Shown piece by piece: positions 42,726-51,625 of a stretch of DNA of 64,000 bases. The stretch spans positions 1-64,000 of the forward strand of contig NZ_QZXA01000005.1 of NCBI RefSeq assembly GCF_003601985.1, written 5' to 3'. Position 1 is the first letter of the stretch; every line of letters starts with the position of its first letter. The translations under genes and the position numbers were made by a program. Source of the stretch: Mesorhizobium jarvisii. Its GTDB lineage: Bacteria; Pseudomonadota; Alphaproteobacteria; Rhizobiales; Rhizobiaceae. The notes under the pieces were generated by a model, which searched no databases, was not told the DNA's origin, and worked only from the letters and a program-made list of their open reading frames with translations.

Positions 42726-42871
42726 TCGTCATCGCTGCCCCACGCACGCTTGGTGAACTTCGCAAGCATTACCACCAGAAAGGTTCGGCCGTGCTGGTAG
42801 GCGAGATCCCAAAGGATCTTACGAGGCGTTCAGCACAAGAGATAGAAAATGTAGTGCCGCCACCTAGTTAG
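42677..42871 (+). pseudogene. C-terminal fragment of a host attachment family gene
   Basis: In another frame from 42677 the sequence reads DLLNRQVLGGQIANLIVIAA then PRTLGELRKHYHQKGSAVLV and GEIPKDLTRRSAQEIENV before a TAG at 42869. This is the C-terminal half of the host attachment family, as in the intact gene at 11905-12309 (PRTLGELRKH and KDL motifs). It is fused directly behind the RraA-like fragment, with a frame change, so the two pieces mark a recombination junction near 42660-42680. Confidence 0.65.
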
Positions 42872-43032
42872 CCGCGGCCTGCAGCCGGAGCCACGATATT
42901 GACGTCAGGTCCATGCATGACAGTCGCATGGACGAGCAAGTCGCCATGAACAGAGCCGCCATCGAAATCGCCTTGCACGGTCGGCGTCTATTTGGGCCGC
43001 CCAAGCCACTCAAACCGCAGCATAGAACATCG

Positions 43033-44109
43033 TCAGCTCGTCGCTGCCGATCGCTTGAAAACGATGGTGACCCTGGTCCCTTCAGTGGCGCTGGATTTGA
43101 CTTCGAATTGCGCTTTGGCGTTCTCGGTCAAGGAGCGCGCGATGAGAGCACCGAGCTTGCCGGGCTTCGGCCATGTCTCGCCCTCCGGCAAACCAACCCC
43201 GTCATCGGCGATGGTGATGCGGCATCCGTCGCCATCGACCACGCTGTGAAGCGTTATCGTGCCGCCTTCTCGTCCCTTGAAGCCGTGTTTGAGCGCATTG
43301 GTCAGCAATTCGTTCACAACCAGCCCCGTGGGCATCGCAACGTTAATCGACACGGGATAGGTATCCACCTTCATGTCCAGGCGTATGCCTTCCACCGCAT
43401 GCGAAGCCATTACCGCCGATGCTATCTGGCTGAGATAGATACCAAGATCGACCTCATCCTTCTGCTCGTCGTTCGACAGCGCCTGGTAGAGTATCGCAAG
43501 AGCGTCGACGCGGCCGGCCAACCTCTCGAACCGTTTCTGGTCGGGCTCCGCCGCATTGCGGGTCTCCAGCCGGATGAGTGCGGTGATCATCTGGAGATTG
43601 TTTTTTACCCTGTGCTGCAGTTCCCGCAGCAATGTATCCTTTTCCCGGACACGCTCCTCTACCGAGGGCGCCTCCTCGCCGTGAGAGGATACGTCCACCA
43701 AGGCGACCAGCCGGAAACAAGTCTTGCCATCATCGTCCACAATCAAATTTGAGTAGGCGTCAACGACTGCCGGTCCCCCGACGCCGCGCTCCAGCCGGAA
43801 AGTGCCGACGAAATCCGTTTCATTGATAACGCTCTCGGCCAGCGCCCTGTCCTTCTGCTCACGGATCCCAGTCCCGGACAGCGCTGCCCAGTTTTTTCGC
43901 GCCAGACTGGCGGCCTTCAGGCCGGAGAGTTTTTCGAATTCCGGATTGGCATAAACGACGCGCTCCGTTTCGATCAGGTCTGAAACGGCGATCGCAATAG
44001 GCACCTGATCGAGGAATTTCTTGAACTGTTCGCTCTCCAGCGCGGTCGCGAGTTCGGGCGTATCGAGCAGTTGCTCGACCGCCTCGGGCTTCCCTGTATC
44101 CGATATCAT
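43033..44109 (-). CDS. Sensor histidine kinase, HisKA_2 type with PAS domain
   Basis: A 358-residue soluble kinase. The N-terminal PAS domain spans about residues 25-145 (FLDQVPIAIAVSDLIETERV, NPEFEKLSGLKAASLARKNW) and may bind a cofactor; there is no clear flavin-binding NCRFLQ motif, so it is not an evident LOV protein. The HisKA_2 box LLRELQHRVKNNLQMITALI has its phospho-acceptor His near residue 168, and the ATPase has GLVVNELLTNALKHGFKGRE and DDGVGLPEG. Rhizobial kinases of this class often feed the PhyR-NepR-EcfG general stress response. No receiver gene is adjacent. Confidence 0.85.
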   Translation of the reverse strand: MISDTGKPEAVEQLLDTPELATALESEQFKKFLDQVPIAIAVSDLIETERVVYANPEFEKLSGLKAASLARKNWAALSGTGIREQKDRALAESVINETDFVGTFRLERGVGGPAVVDAYSNLIVDDDGKTCFRLVALVDVSSHGEEAPSVEERVREKDTLLRELQHRVKNNLQMITALIRLETRNAAEPDQKRFERLAGRVDALAILYQALSNDEQKDEVDLGIYLSQIASAVMASHAVEGIRLDMKVDTYPVSINVAMPTGLVVNELLTNALKHGFKGREGGTITLHSVVDGDGCRITIADDGVGLPEGETWPKPGKLGALIARSLTENAKAQFEVKSSATEGTRVTIVFKRSAATS

Positions 44110-44196
44110 TTTACGCCTACGCTGTAAGGAAAGGTCATCAGTATCAGCGATTGAGCATATAGGCCACCACCGAAGCGGAGCGCCACCTTGCTGAGG

Positions 44197-45237
44197 TCAG
44201 TAGGCGGGGACAAGCCTCGTGTCGCGTAGCGGCAAGGCCATTGCGAACCGCAGACCGTCAGGATGATAGTTCAACTCAACCTTGGCTTGGCACTGCACGG
44301 CGACGACTTTCTCCAGCAACGTCGTACCGAAGCCGCGCCGTCTTGGTTGCTCGACCTTCGGCCCGCCCTTTTCAAGCCAATCCAGATTGAGCATTCGCTC
44401 TCCTTCCGAATTGCTCACCGACCACCGGACTTCTAGACGCCCTGTGGGGCGGGACAACGCGCCATATTTCGATGAGTTGGACGCGAGTTCATGAAACGCC
44501 ATCCCGATCGGGATCGCGATATCGGCGACCAGCGCGACGTTCGGCCCTTCGAGCACTACGCGCGACTTGTCGGTCGTATCGTAGTGGCGCAGTTCCGACT
44601 CCAGCAGCTTGTGCAAGGAAGCCATCTGCCAATAGTCATCGGTGAGCATCGAATGCGTGTCGGCGAGCGAGACGATCCTGGCAGAGAAATCGCGCACGAA
44701 ATCATCCACGCTACCACTCGATTTGGCGGTTGCCCCCATCATCGCCCGGACATTTGCGAGCGTGTTTTTGACGCGGTGATGGAGTTCCCTGATCAGCAGC
44801 TTTTGCCGGTCGGCGACCTCTTGCTTCTGTTCGATATATGACTTGACCTCGAGTTGACGGGCGCGGGCTCGCAAAGCCGAGCGCACCGAATTTGCAAGAC
44901 TCGACGCCAGGAAAGGCCTCTCGAGAACGATCAGATAGCGATCCAGAAAGGCGAGTCGCTTGTCGATCTCCGTTCCTCGCATCGTCAGTAACACGATCGG
45001 AAAATCCGACCACGTCGGTTGATGATTGAGCCACGATGCAAACTGATTTCGATTGGAACTGATCAAGGCTTCTTCTGTAACCAAAAGGCAGTGAGCTTGG
45101 TCCAACAGCGGAACTGCTTCGTCGAGCGTGGCGCAGATGTGGGACTTGATGTCGTTCTCCGTGAGGATTGCAGACGCGACCTTCGCGTCGCGCCCGACCG
45201 GCGCCAGCACGAGCACACTGCGGTCTGAAGGCATCAC
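44197..45237 (-). CDS. HWE-type histidine kinase, partner of KaiC-like protein
   Basis: A 346-residue soluble kinase. Residues 1-125 resemble a degenerate receiver domain (SVLVLAPVGRDAKVASAILT, DEAVPLLDQAHCLLVTEEAL); the phospho-acceptor aspartate is not at the usual place. A coiled coil links to the H-box LLIRELHHRVKNTLANVRAM (His near residue 158), then the ATPase with AFHELASNSSKYGALSRPTG and RRRGFGTTLLEKVV. The start overlaps the kaiC-like stop (ATGA), so the two proteins are coupled. In other bacteria KaiC homologues encoded with such kinases act in stress signalling rather than in clocks. Confidence 0.83.
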   Translation of the reverse strand: MMPSDRSVLVLAPVGRDAKVASAILTENDIKSHICATLDEAVPLLDQAHCLLVTEEALISSNRNQFASWLNHQPTWSDFPIVLLTMRGTEIDKRLAFLDRYLIVLERPFLASSLANSVRSALRARARQLEVKSYIEQKQEVADRQKLLIRELHHRVKNTLANVRAMMGATAKSSGSVDDFVRDFSARIVSLADTHSMLTDDYWQMASLHKLLESELRHYDTTDKSRVVLEGPNVALVADIAIPIGMAFHELASNSSKYGALSRPTGRLEVRWSVSNSEGERMLNLDWLEKGGPKVEQPRRRGFGTTLLEKVVAVQCQAKVELNYHPDGLRFAMALPLRDTRLVPAY

Positions 45238-46769
45238 GATGACTTGTCTTGCAGCAGGTTGCCTTGCTTACCCTCGTAGGTGGGCACGCCAGTCAGTATC
45301 CCTCGGAACTCCTCTAGTGGTTCGCCGACGGCCAGGCCGGTCGCGCTTATCTTGAATTCGCGAATGGTGTCCTCATGCGGCCCGACGCGTTTTTTGACCA
45401 CGGAAATAGCTCGTCTCAGACGGCCGCCGCTTTCGAAGAAACGCAGCAGCATTACGGAATCGCAGAGATAGGTCATGTCGACGGGGGCTGACATCTGACC
45501 GATCAGCCCATGATTGGCCAACAGCAGGATCGTCACAACGCCCTTTTGATTAAGGTATGTCAGGATCTCGTGCATCTGCAGCACAAGATGCTGCTCCTCC
45601 GACATGGCATTGAGATACCCGGTCAGGCTGTCGATGACGACGATCCTTGCACTTGAGCGCTCCACAGCCGACTGGATGCGCGACGACAATTCACCAGGCG
45701 ACAATTCTGCCGGATCCACCTGTTCCAGCAGCAAACTTCCATTGACGGCGAATGGCCCCAGATCCATGCCGAGGCCAGACGCGCGCGCCAGGAAAATCCG
45801 CTTGGTTTCATCGAACAGAAGCACCAGCACATGTTCGCCGCGCTTGAGAGCAGCATGGCAATAGCTGCATGCAATGGTCGACTTGCCGACACCAGATGGT
45901 CCCATCAGGAGAGTGCTGGTGCCGCGGTCCAGCCCGCCACCCACGAGCGTGTCGACAGATCCATTACCGGTTGCCGGCGTTCCATGCTCGGCCATCTCAT
46001 GTTCTGAGGCAACCAAGCGCGGAAACACCATCACGCCGCCCGGTCTAATGACGAAGTCGTGGAAGCCGCCGCGAATTTGAACGCCGCGCATCTTGATGAT
46101 GCGCAGCCGCCGCCGCTCTCCGCCATAGATCGGTGAAAGCTGTTCCATCCGGATGACGCCATGACTGATCGAATGCAGGTTTAGATCGTCATGTTCAGCG
46201 GTGAGATCGTCGAGCAGAAGCACCGTTGCATTGTTGAGCAGGAAAAAGCTTTTCAAAGCCAGGACCTGCCGCCGATAGCGTAACGAGCCCTGCGACAAGA
46301 GGCGAATTTCCGACAGGGAATCGAACACCACGCGATCCGGCTTCATGCGCTCGATCTCGGCGAGCGCGGACTGCACGGTCTCACCGAGTTCAAGATCGGA
46401 CGAATGAACCAGAGTCTGTAACTGCGATGGGTCGAGGCTCAACTCCGGTGGCACCAGCTCGAGGATTTCGATGCCGTCAAGAGAAAATCCATGCCGTTCC
46501 GCGACTGAGTGCAGTTCACGCTTGCTCTCGGACAGCGTTATATAGAGGCATTTCTCGCCATCCGACGCGCCTTTGATCAGAAACTGCAGACCAAGTGTGG
46601 TCTTACCTGAACCAGGCCTGCCCTCTACAAGATGTGAACGGAATTTTGCGTATCCGCCTCGCAGGACATAGTCGAGGCCTTCCACGCCAGATGATATTGG
46701 TGAAGCGTCGTCTTGATCCACGTTGCCCCGCTTGCTTTTCGTGAACACCTCAACGGATAGAATTTTCAA
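45234..46769 (-). CDS. KaiC-like double ATPase
   Basis: A 511-residue RecA-fold protein with two KaiC domains. The first has Walker A EGRPGSGKTTLG (about residue 52), a catalytic-Glu segment ITLSESKRE and Walker B RVVFDSLSE; the second has GPSGVGKST (about 295), LFDETKRIF and Walker B IVVIDSLTGYLNAMS. The C-terminal tail after residue 460 (ISVVKKRVGPHEDTIREF) resembles KaiC's region before the phosphorylation tail, though the canonical Ser-Thr pair of KaiC is not visible. No kaiA or kaiB is nearby. It is followed, with a 4-base overlap, by an HWE kinase. Confidence 0.87.
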   Translation of the reverse strand: MKILSVEVFTKSKRGNVDQDDASPISSGVEGLDYVLRGGYAKFRSHLVEGRPGSGKTTLGLQFLIKGASDGEKCLYITLSESKRELHSVAERHGFSLDGIEILELVPPELSLDPSQLQTLVHSSDLELGETVQSALAEIERMKPDRVVFDSLSEIRLLSQGSLRYRRQVLALKSFFLLNNATVLLLDDLTAEHDDLNLHSISHGVIRMEQLSPIYGGERRRLRIIKMRGVQIRGGFHDFVIRPGGVMVFPRLVASEHEMAEHGTPATGNGSVDTLVGGGLDRGTSTLLMGPSGVGKSTIACSYCHAALKRGEHVLVLLFDETKRIFLARASGLGMDLGPFAVNGSLLLEQVDPAELSPGELSSRIQSAVERSSARIVVIDSLTGYLNAMSEEQHLVLQMHEILTYLNQKGVVTILLLANHGLIGQMSAPVDMTYLCDSVMLLRFFESGGRLRRAISVVKKRVGPHEDTIREFKISATGLAVGEPLEEFRGILTGVPTYEGKQGNLLQDKSS

Positions 46770-46929
46770 TGGTTCCCTCTTGAAGTGAGGCTCTCACGGC
46801 CATTCCAACGACGTCGTGTCGGGGCTGTCGCGAAGCGCCGCCGCAGATTTCGGCCGCCCTGACCGCAGTGATGGCTGAGGGAACCTCGTACTCGCGACGC
46901 CGTTGTGCCTCACCAATGAGGTCGGGCGC

Positions 46930-47643
46930 TTGAGCGAACCAGTCCCAGACATCGAGCGCCGGCCCTTCGGGCGTTCTCCGCAAGGCAAGAACAGGCTCAT
47001 CGTGGGGATGCTCGTTGCATGCCTCGTTCTCGGCTTCGGCGTGCTCGCCGAGGAGGTCCTGGAAGGCGATACGACCAAATTTGATCTGGCGATCATGTCG
47101 ACCCTGCGTGGGGCCGATCAGGCCTACCCGATCGGTCCGCCATGGCTTCAGGAAGCGGCCAGAGATGTGACCTCGATCGGCAGCGTGGTGTTTCTTGGCT
47201 TCGTGTTGATGGCAGGGGTTGCCTATCTGCTTCTTGTCCACAAGCGGGCTCTGGCCATTTGGATGGCAGTGGCGGTGGCCGGCGGGGAACTGCTCGGCAC
47301 GATCCTCAAGCTAAGCTTCAACCGCCCCAGGCCGGAGATTCCTCATGTCACGCGGGTGTTCACTGCAAGTTTCCCGAGTGGCCATGCTATGCTTTCGGCG
47401 ATCACGTTTCTGACCGTGGGCGCCCTTCTTTCACACGCAAATCAGGATTTCCGCCTCAAAGTGTATTTCATGGCCCTCGCCGTCTTTCTGACGCTGGCCG
47501 TTGGCGTAAGCAGGGTCTATCTCGCGGTCCACTATCCGACGGATGTCTTGGCCGGATGGTGCATTGGTTCTGGCTGGGCGATCCTGTGTTGGATGGTCGC
47601 TTTATGGTTTCAGGAATGGCCGGAGCGGAGACTGAAGACTTGA
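46930..47643 (+). CDS. PAP2-family phosphatase
   Basis: A membrane-bound acid phosphatase-like enzyme of about 237 residues with six helices. The three catalytic motifs are KLSFNRPRP, FPSGHAMLS and SRVYLAVHYPTDVLAGW. Family enzymes dephosphorylate phosphatidic acid, undecaprenyl or lipid A diphosphates in the periplasm. I chose a TTG at 46930 because it follows TGAGG with good spacing; the open frame reaches 46903, and an ATG at 47008 would start inside the first helix. The next gene, a diacylglycerol-kinase-family enzyme, overlaps its end, which pairs phosphatidic acid removal with formation. Confidence 0.84.
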   Translation: MSEPVPDIERRPFGRSPQGKNRLIVGMLVACLVLGFGVLAEEVLEGDTTKFDLAIMSTLRGADQAYPIGPPWLQEAARDVTSIGSVVFLGFVLMAGVAYLLLVHKRALAIWMAVAVAGGELLGTILKLSFNRPRPEIPHVTRVFTASFPSGHAMLSAITFLTVGALLSHANQDFRLKVYFMALAVFLTLAVGVSRVYLAVHYPTDVLAGWCIGSGWAILCWMVALWFQEWPERRLKT

Positions 47644-48566
47644 AGGTTGTGGCGCTCATCAACAAAAGTGCCGGCGCCGTGGCGCGCAAGGGCGACATCG
47701 AGCGAGCCGTGCGGGATGGGTTCGCCGAACGTGGCGTCGAGGCCGATGTGCGACTGGTGGAAGGGCGAGAGATTGGAGAGCTCTCTCAGCGCTTCGTTGC
47801 CGAAAACAAGTCGAGGTCCGGCCATGGATCGATATTGGTGGTGGGCGGTGGCGACGGCACTCTCGGCAGCGCGGCCTCGGCGCTGGCGGGGACGGATGTG
47901 GTGCTTGGCGTCCTTCCGCTCGGCACATTGAACCACTTTGCCAAGGATTTGGGTGTGCCGCTCGACCTGACGGCGGCGATCGATACAATCGCGACCGGCA
48001 AGCCTGTCACTGTCGATGTCGCCGAGGTCAACGGCCGAGTCTTTCTCAACAATTCATCGATTGGGATCTATCCGTTCTTTGTTGCAAAGCGTTCAACCGA
48101 ACAGCGCCGCCGCGGGTTCGGCAAGCTTGCCGCCATCGGACCCGCCCTGATGAGAACGTTGAGATCCGCCTCGTGGCAGGCTGTCCACGTCGCTGCCCAA
48201 GGCACCCGCGAGAGGCTACGGACGCCTTGCGTGTTCGTCGGCAACAATTTCTACGACATCGCCGATCTTGGCCATCGCCGCAGCCTCTCGTCAAAGGAAC
48301 TCTGCGTTTACGTCGTTAAGCAGCAGTCGTGGTTTGGGCTGGCATTGCTTCCGTTCAAAATCGCGTTCGGCATGATCGACGCGACCCGAGATCTTGAAAT
48401 TTATCGCGCCAACTCGCTGCAAATCACATCGCATCGCCACGCCATGCTGGTTTCTCTGGACGGCGAAGCCGTCAGCATGGACACGCCCCTGAATTTTCAG
48501 GTTCGGCCGGCGGCCCTGAAAGTCATCGCACCAGCCAGAACGAACAAAACCGGCGACCGTAGCTGA
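47616..48566 (+). CDS. Diacylglycerol kinase-family lipid kinase
   Basis: A 316-residue protein of the DAGK catalytic family. The hallmark ILVVGGGDGTLGSAASALAG lies near residue 75, with VLGVLPLGTLNHFAKDLGVP after it, then GRVFLNNSSIGIYPFFVAKR. Residues from LLVSLDGEAVSMDTPLNFQV onwards form the second domain. Substrates in the family include diacylglycerol and other lipids. The ATG at 47616 overlaps the PAP2 gene by 28 bases; a TTG at 47640 overlapping the stop is an alternative start that removes eight residues. The long open frame upstream of it is a shadow of PAP2. Confidence 0.83.
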   Translation: MAGAETEDLKVVALINKSAGAVARKGDIERAVRDGFAERGVEADVRLVEGREIGELSQRFVAENKSRSGHGSILVVGGGDGTLGSAASALAGTDVVLGVLPLGTLNHFAKDLGVPLDLTAAIDTIATGKPVTVDVAEVNGRVFLNNSSIGIYPFFVAKRSTEQRRRGFGKLAAIGPALMRTLRSASWQAVHVAAQGTRERLRTPCVFVGNNFYDIADLGHRRSLSSKELCVYVVKQQSWFGLALLPFKIAFGMIDATRDLEIYRANSLQITSHRHAMLVSLDGEAVSMDTPLNFQVRPAALKVIAPARTNKTGDRS

Positions 48567-48581
48567 AAGCGGAGAACTTCA

Positions 48582-49391
48582 GTGAGAACCCTGGTCCATA
48601 TTTCGGATTTGCACTTCGGAAAGACAGAGAGCCAGCTTGTGGACGCGATCACGGCAGAGGTTCTTGCAGTCGACTCTGATCTGCTCGTCGTTTCGGGGGA
48701 TCTTACGCAGCGCGCCCGGAAAGACGAATTCCTGCAGGCGCGCGCCTTTCTCGATTCCCTCCCTGGCCCCCGCATCGTAGTGCCAGGCAATCACGACGTG
48801 CCGCTCTGGAATGTCTTCGCGCGTGCGGTGACGCCTCTGTCGCGTTACAGGCGCTACATCGAGGCGGACACGGACCCGTTCTACGCCGATAGCGAAGTCG
48901 CTGTGGTCGGGATAAACACAGCACGATCCCTGACGATCAAGGACGGCAGGATCAACGTCCGTCAACTTGAGGCGGCGACGGAAAAATTCGCACATATGTC
49001 CGATGACGTTACCCGGATAGTGGTCACGCATCATCCTTTCGAAGGGCTAGACCTGGAAAACGACGACGGCATCGTGGGCCGCGCCGATCTGGCAATGGAT
49101 GCCTTCTCGCGCAACGGCGTAGATGTCATATTGTCTGGGCACCAGCATCTTCACCGCGCTGGTTCGAGCGCACGGCGCTACCTCATCGACGGCTATGCGG
49201 CGCTGCTTGTTCAAGCGGGGACGGCGGTTTCTTCGCGGGTACGACAAGCTGCAAATTCGTTTAACATCATTCGCATCGAGCACACGAGGATCTCTATCGA
49301 ATGTCGGGCATGGCAGTCTTTGCAGTCCGGGTTCGAAACCTCAGCCAGTTATTCCTTTCGGCAAGGTTCAGGCGGATGGGAACCCGCTTGA
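48582..49391 (+). CDS. Calcineurin-like metallophosphoesterase
   Basis: A 269-residue cytosolic enzyme with a GTG start after GGAGAA. All metal-binding motifs are present: HISDLHFGKTE, VVSGDLTQRARKDEF, VVPGNHDVPLWN, TRIVVTHHPFEG and ILSGHQHLHRAGS. This set is typical of CpdA/Icc-like or UDP-diacylglucosamine hydrolase-like phosphodiesterases; the substrate cannot be told from sequence. It starts 15 bases after the DAGK-like gene, so PAP2, DAGK and this enzyme form one operon. It converges with the phospholipase D gene on the other strand. Confidence 0.87.
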   Translation: MRTLVHISDLHFGKTESQLVDAITAEVLAVDSDLLVVSGDLTQRARKDEFLQARAFLDSLPGPRIVVPGNHDVPLWNVFARAVTPLSRYRRYIEADTDPFYADSEVAVVGINTARSLTIKDGRINVRQLEAATEKFAHMSDDVTRIVVTHHPFEGLDLENDDGIVGRADLAMDAFSRNGVDVILSGHQHLHRAGSSARRYLIDGYAALLVQAGTAVSSRVRQAANSFNIIRIEHTRISIECRAWQSLQSGFETSASYSFRQGSGGWEPA

Positions 49392-49440
49392 ATTGCGTTG
49401 GGAGAGAGCGTCTACATTTCCAGAATCTGCCGACGTACGG

Positions 49441-50850
49441 CTAAAGCTGAGATTCGATGGGGAGGTGCCTGACCAGGGCGGCCAGGATGCGGCGGAACCA
49501 TGCTGCCTCGGGTTCGCGCGTATAGGTTTGCAGTCTGCCTTCATCGCTGCCATGCCAGCGAAGAACCTCGTTCTTCAATTCGAGCCGGTAGCTCGCTTCC
49601 GGCGCTATCTCCGATTTGAACCTATGCTGCAGTTCCGCGACCAGATTCTCGTCTTCAAAAAGCACTCCCATTTCCGAATTCAGGGAGACGGACCGAGGAT
49701 CGAAGTTAAAGGATCCGACGAAACCGATCCTGTTGTCGACGCTGAACGCTTTGGTGTGCAGGCTGGCGCCCTTGGATCCAAATACGGAAATCTTGGGCTG
49801 CCGGCTAAAGGGTTGGAGCTCGAAAAGCTGCACGCCCATTCTCAGCAAGCGCTTGCGATAGTTGGCGTATGCCCCGTGGACCGCGGCGACATCGGTCGCG
49901 GCCAAGGAGTTGGTCAACACAGCGACCTGCACCCCGTCGTCGACGAGGTCGCCGAGGATTTTTGATCCCTTCTTGCCGGGGATAAAATACGGGGACACGA
50001 TTTCCACACGCTTGCGCGCCGACTGAATGATTGGGAGCAACTCCTTCATCAGCCAACCGCGCGGTCTCCAGCCTCGGACCTTTTCCGGAGGGTCGGAGAT
50101 CACGCGCACGCGCTCGACCCAATGTACGTTGCTGCTCGCCGATATGAACTCGGCGATGGAGCCCTTGTCCCTGACCCCGCTCAGAAGCGTCGAATCGGTT
50201 TTCTCCTCTCTTCCCTCGAAATAGGGGGCATGCGAGCCTGGAGCGGCTGCACCGAGTTCAGCTATTGGCTTCGCGTCCTGGCATACCCAGAAAGTTTGGA
50301 AGATCTGTGCGGTTTGCTGGACGGCGGGACCGAGAAGCAGCATGTCGAGGTCACGGAAATTCGTCTCCGCCGCGTCAAAATATGCATCGCCGACATTGCG
50401 CCCACCGACAATTGCGATGTTGTCGTCGGCAATCCACGCCTTGTTGTGCATCCGCCTTGTCAATGCAAAAAGCCGCAAGAGGACTTCCGCGCCGCGCATG
50501 AGGCCGCGCGCTCTGATGCCGCTCGGGTTGAACAATTTGAGTTCGATGTTTGGATGGTTGCTCAGCGCCAAATAGGCGGCATCGCTCTTGCGCGGATTGA
50601 CGTCGTCGAGCAGCATTCTGACCCGTACGCCTCGCTGGGCCGCCCGGACAACTTCCTGCAAAAGCAAGCGCCCCGTGTGGTCGTCATGCCAGAGATAGTA
50701 CATGAGATCGAGAGTGCGAGCCGCGCCCCTTGCCGCTAAAACACGCGCGGCGAACGCATCGTAATTGTCAGAAATCAGCAGCAGGCCGCTCTTACCTGCT
50801 TTGATTTTATCGATTTTATCGGCCGATGTTTGCGTAATCGAGACGTCCAT
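49441..50850 (-). CDS. Phospholipase D family protein (cardiolipin synthase-like)
   Basis: A 469-residue enzyme with two HKD motifs: RRMHNKAWIADDNIAIVGGR (about residue 132) and SLHTKAFSVDNRIGFVGSFN (about 360). The N-terminal LLLISDNYDAFAARVLAARG and the LMYYLWHDDHTGRLLLQEVV segment are typical of the cardiolipin synthase C/PLDc_2 type. There is no transmembrane helix or signal peptide, so it is soluble or peripherally bound. Enzymes of this class transfer phosphatidyl groups or hydrolyse phospholipids. Together with PAP2 and DAGK it suggests local phospholipid remodelling, though it is transcribed in the opposite direction. Confidence 0.86.
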   Translation of the reverse strand: MDVSITQTSADKIDKIKAGKSGLLLISDNYDAFAARVLAARGAARTLDLMYYLWHDDHTGRLLLQEVVRAAQRGVRVRMLLDDVNPRKSDAAYLALSNHPNIELKLFNPSGIRARGLMRGAEVLLRLFALTRRMHNKAWIADDNIAIVGGRNVGDAYFDAAETNFRDLDMLLLGPAVQQTAQIFQTFWVCQDAKPIAELGAAAPGSHAPYFEGREEKTDSTLLSGVRDKGSIAEFISASSNVHWVERVRVISDPPEKVRGWRPRGWLMKELLPIIQSARKRVEIVSPYFIPGKKGSKILGDLVDDGVQVAVLTNSLAATDVAAVHGAYANYRKRLLRMGVQLFELQPFSRQPKISVFGSKGASLHTKAFSVDNRIGFVGSFNFDPRSVSLNSEMGVLFEDENLVAELQHRFKSEIAPEASYRLELKNEVLRWHGSDEGRLQTYTREPEAAWFRRILAALVRHLPIESQL

Positions 50851-50966
50851 GAATTGACCGGTTTCGGAGGAGATCGAGGCGCCGTTTCATTAGGTCAAGA
50901 ACCCGCGAGCGCCGATCTGGTTGCACGAGGGCCTTGAGCCTGCTGATAGTCGAAGAAAGCTGGCGT

Positions 50967-51317
50967 TTAATATTCAGGTGGCTCGCCATTTCGTTCCGCT
51001 GCTTCTTGTTCGAGCATGGCAAGCTTTTCGCGGATCTCCTCCGGCTCGGCATGCTCCAGGCCGACCACGTCGTTTCTGGTCTCCCTAAGCGACACGACGA
51101 TCTCATCGAGCTTAGCGTGAATGGCCGCGGTATCGCGATAGCCCTGTATCAGGACAACACCAGTGATCACGATGGCGGCCACCGAAAGGACATAAGTGAC
51201 CGCGTTGGTCAGTCCGAATGGCACCAGCGCGGTGCACAATACCATTGCGACCATCATGACGTAGAAGCCTGGCGGCCGGGAAAGGAAGTCGGCCGTCATA
51301 AACAGGATCCGGTTCAT
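50967..51317 (-). CDS. Low-affinity iron permease family protein
   Basis: A 116-residue protein with two membrane helices (FYVMMVAMVLCTALVPFG and VTYVLSVAAIVITGVVLIQG) and a C-terminal helix with ETRNDVVGLEHAEPEEIREK, the pattern of the FET4-like low-affinity iron permease family. It starts MNRILFMTADFLSRPPGFYV; the N-terminal FxxxxxxxxRPPxF signature is present. Whether this short bacterial version transports iron is not shown. It is followed downstream by the phospholipase D gene, 117 bases away. Confidence 0.78.
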   Translation of the reverse strand: MNRILFMTADFLSRPPGFYVMMVAMVLCTALVPFGLTNAVTYVLSVAAIVITGVVLIQGYRDTAAIHAKLDEIVVSLRETRNDVVGLEHAEPEEIREKLAMLEQEAAERNGEPPEY

Positions 51318-51389
51318 TCTAACGGCTCCATGATTGTGAAGCCGTGGCTCGTTCCTGCGCCAAACGCCGAAGTGGATACAACCACACCA

Positions 51390-51500
51390 TCATATCCTGG
51401 CCAGAGCGAATACGGCTACCAGCGCGGTCAGAGCCACGCAAATGGGCACTGCCAGGAGGAAACCGGCCTCTATGAGGCGAGTCTTTTTGTCATTGAACAT
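51390..51500 (-). CDS. Tiny single-span membrane protein
   Basis: A 36-residue frame: a charged start MFNDKKTRLIEAG then a hydrophobic helix (FLLAVPICVALTALVAVFAL) and a short ARI end. The layout of positive residues before one helix is that of a small inner-membrane protein. It is the same strand as and upstream of the iron permease-like gene, 72 bases away. I found no family. Short length means chance remains possible. Confidence 0.45.
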   Translation of the reverse strand: MFNDKKTRLIEAGFLLAVPICVALTALVAVFALARI

Positions 51501-51625
51501 CCAACCACCCGTCGCTGGCTAAATTGAAGTTGACGGGTTCGCTCGCCGCCAAAGCAGCGAGCGAACCGTTATCAACGCAGGAAGGGACATAGCTGCGCGG
51601 ATTTTGAAATGTGGACTGTCCAGGT

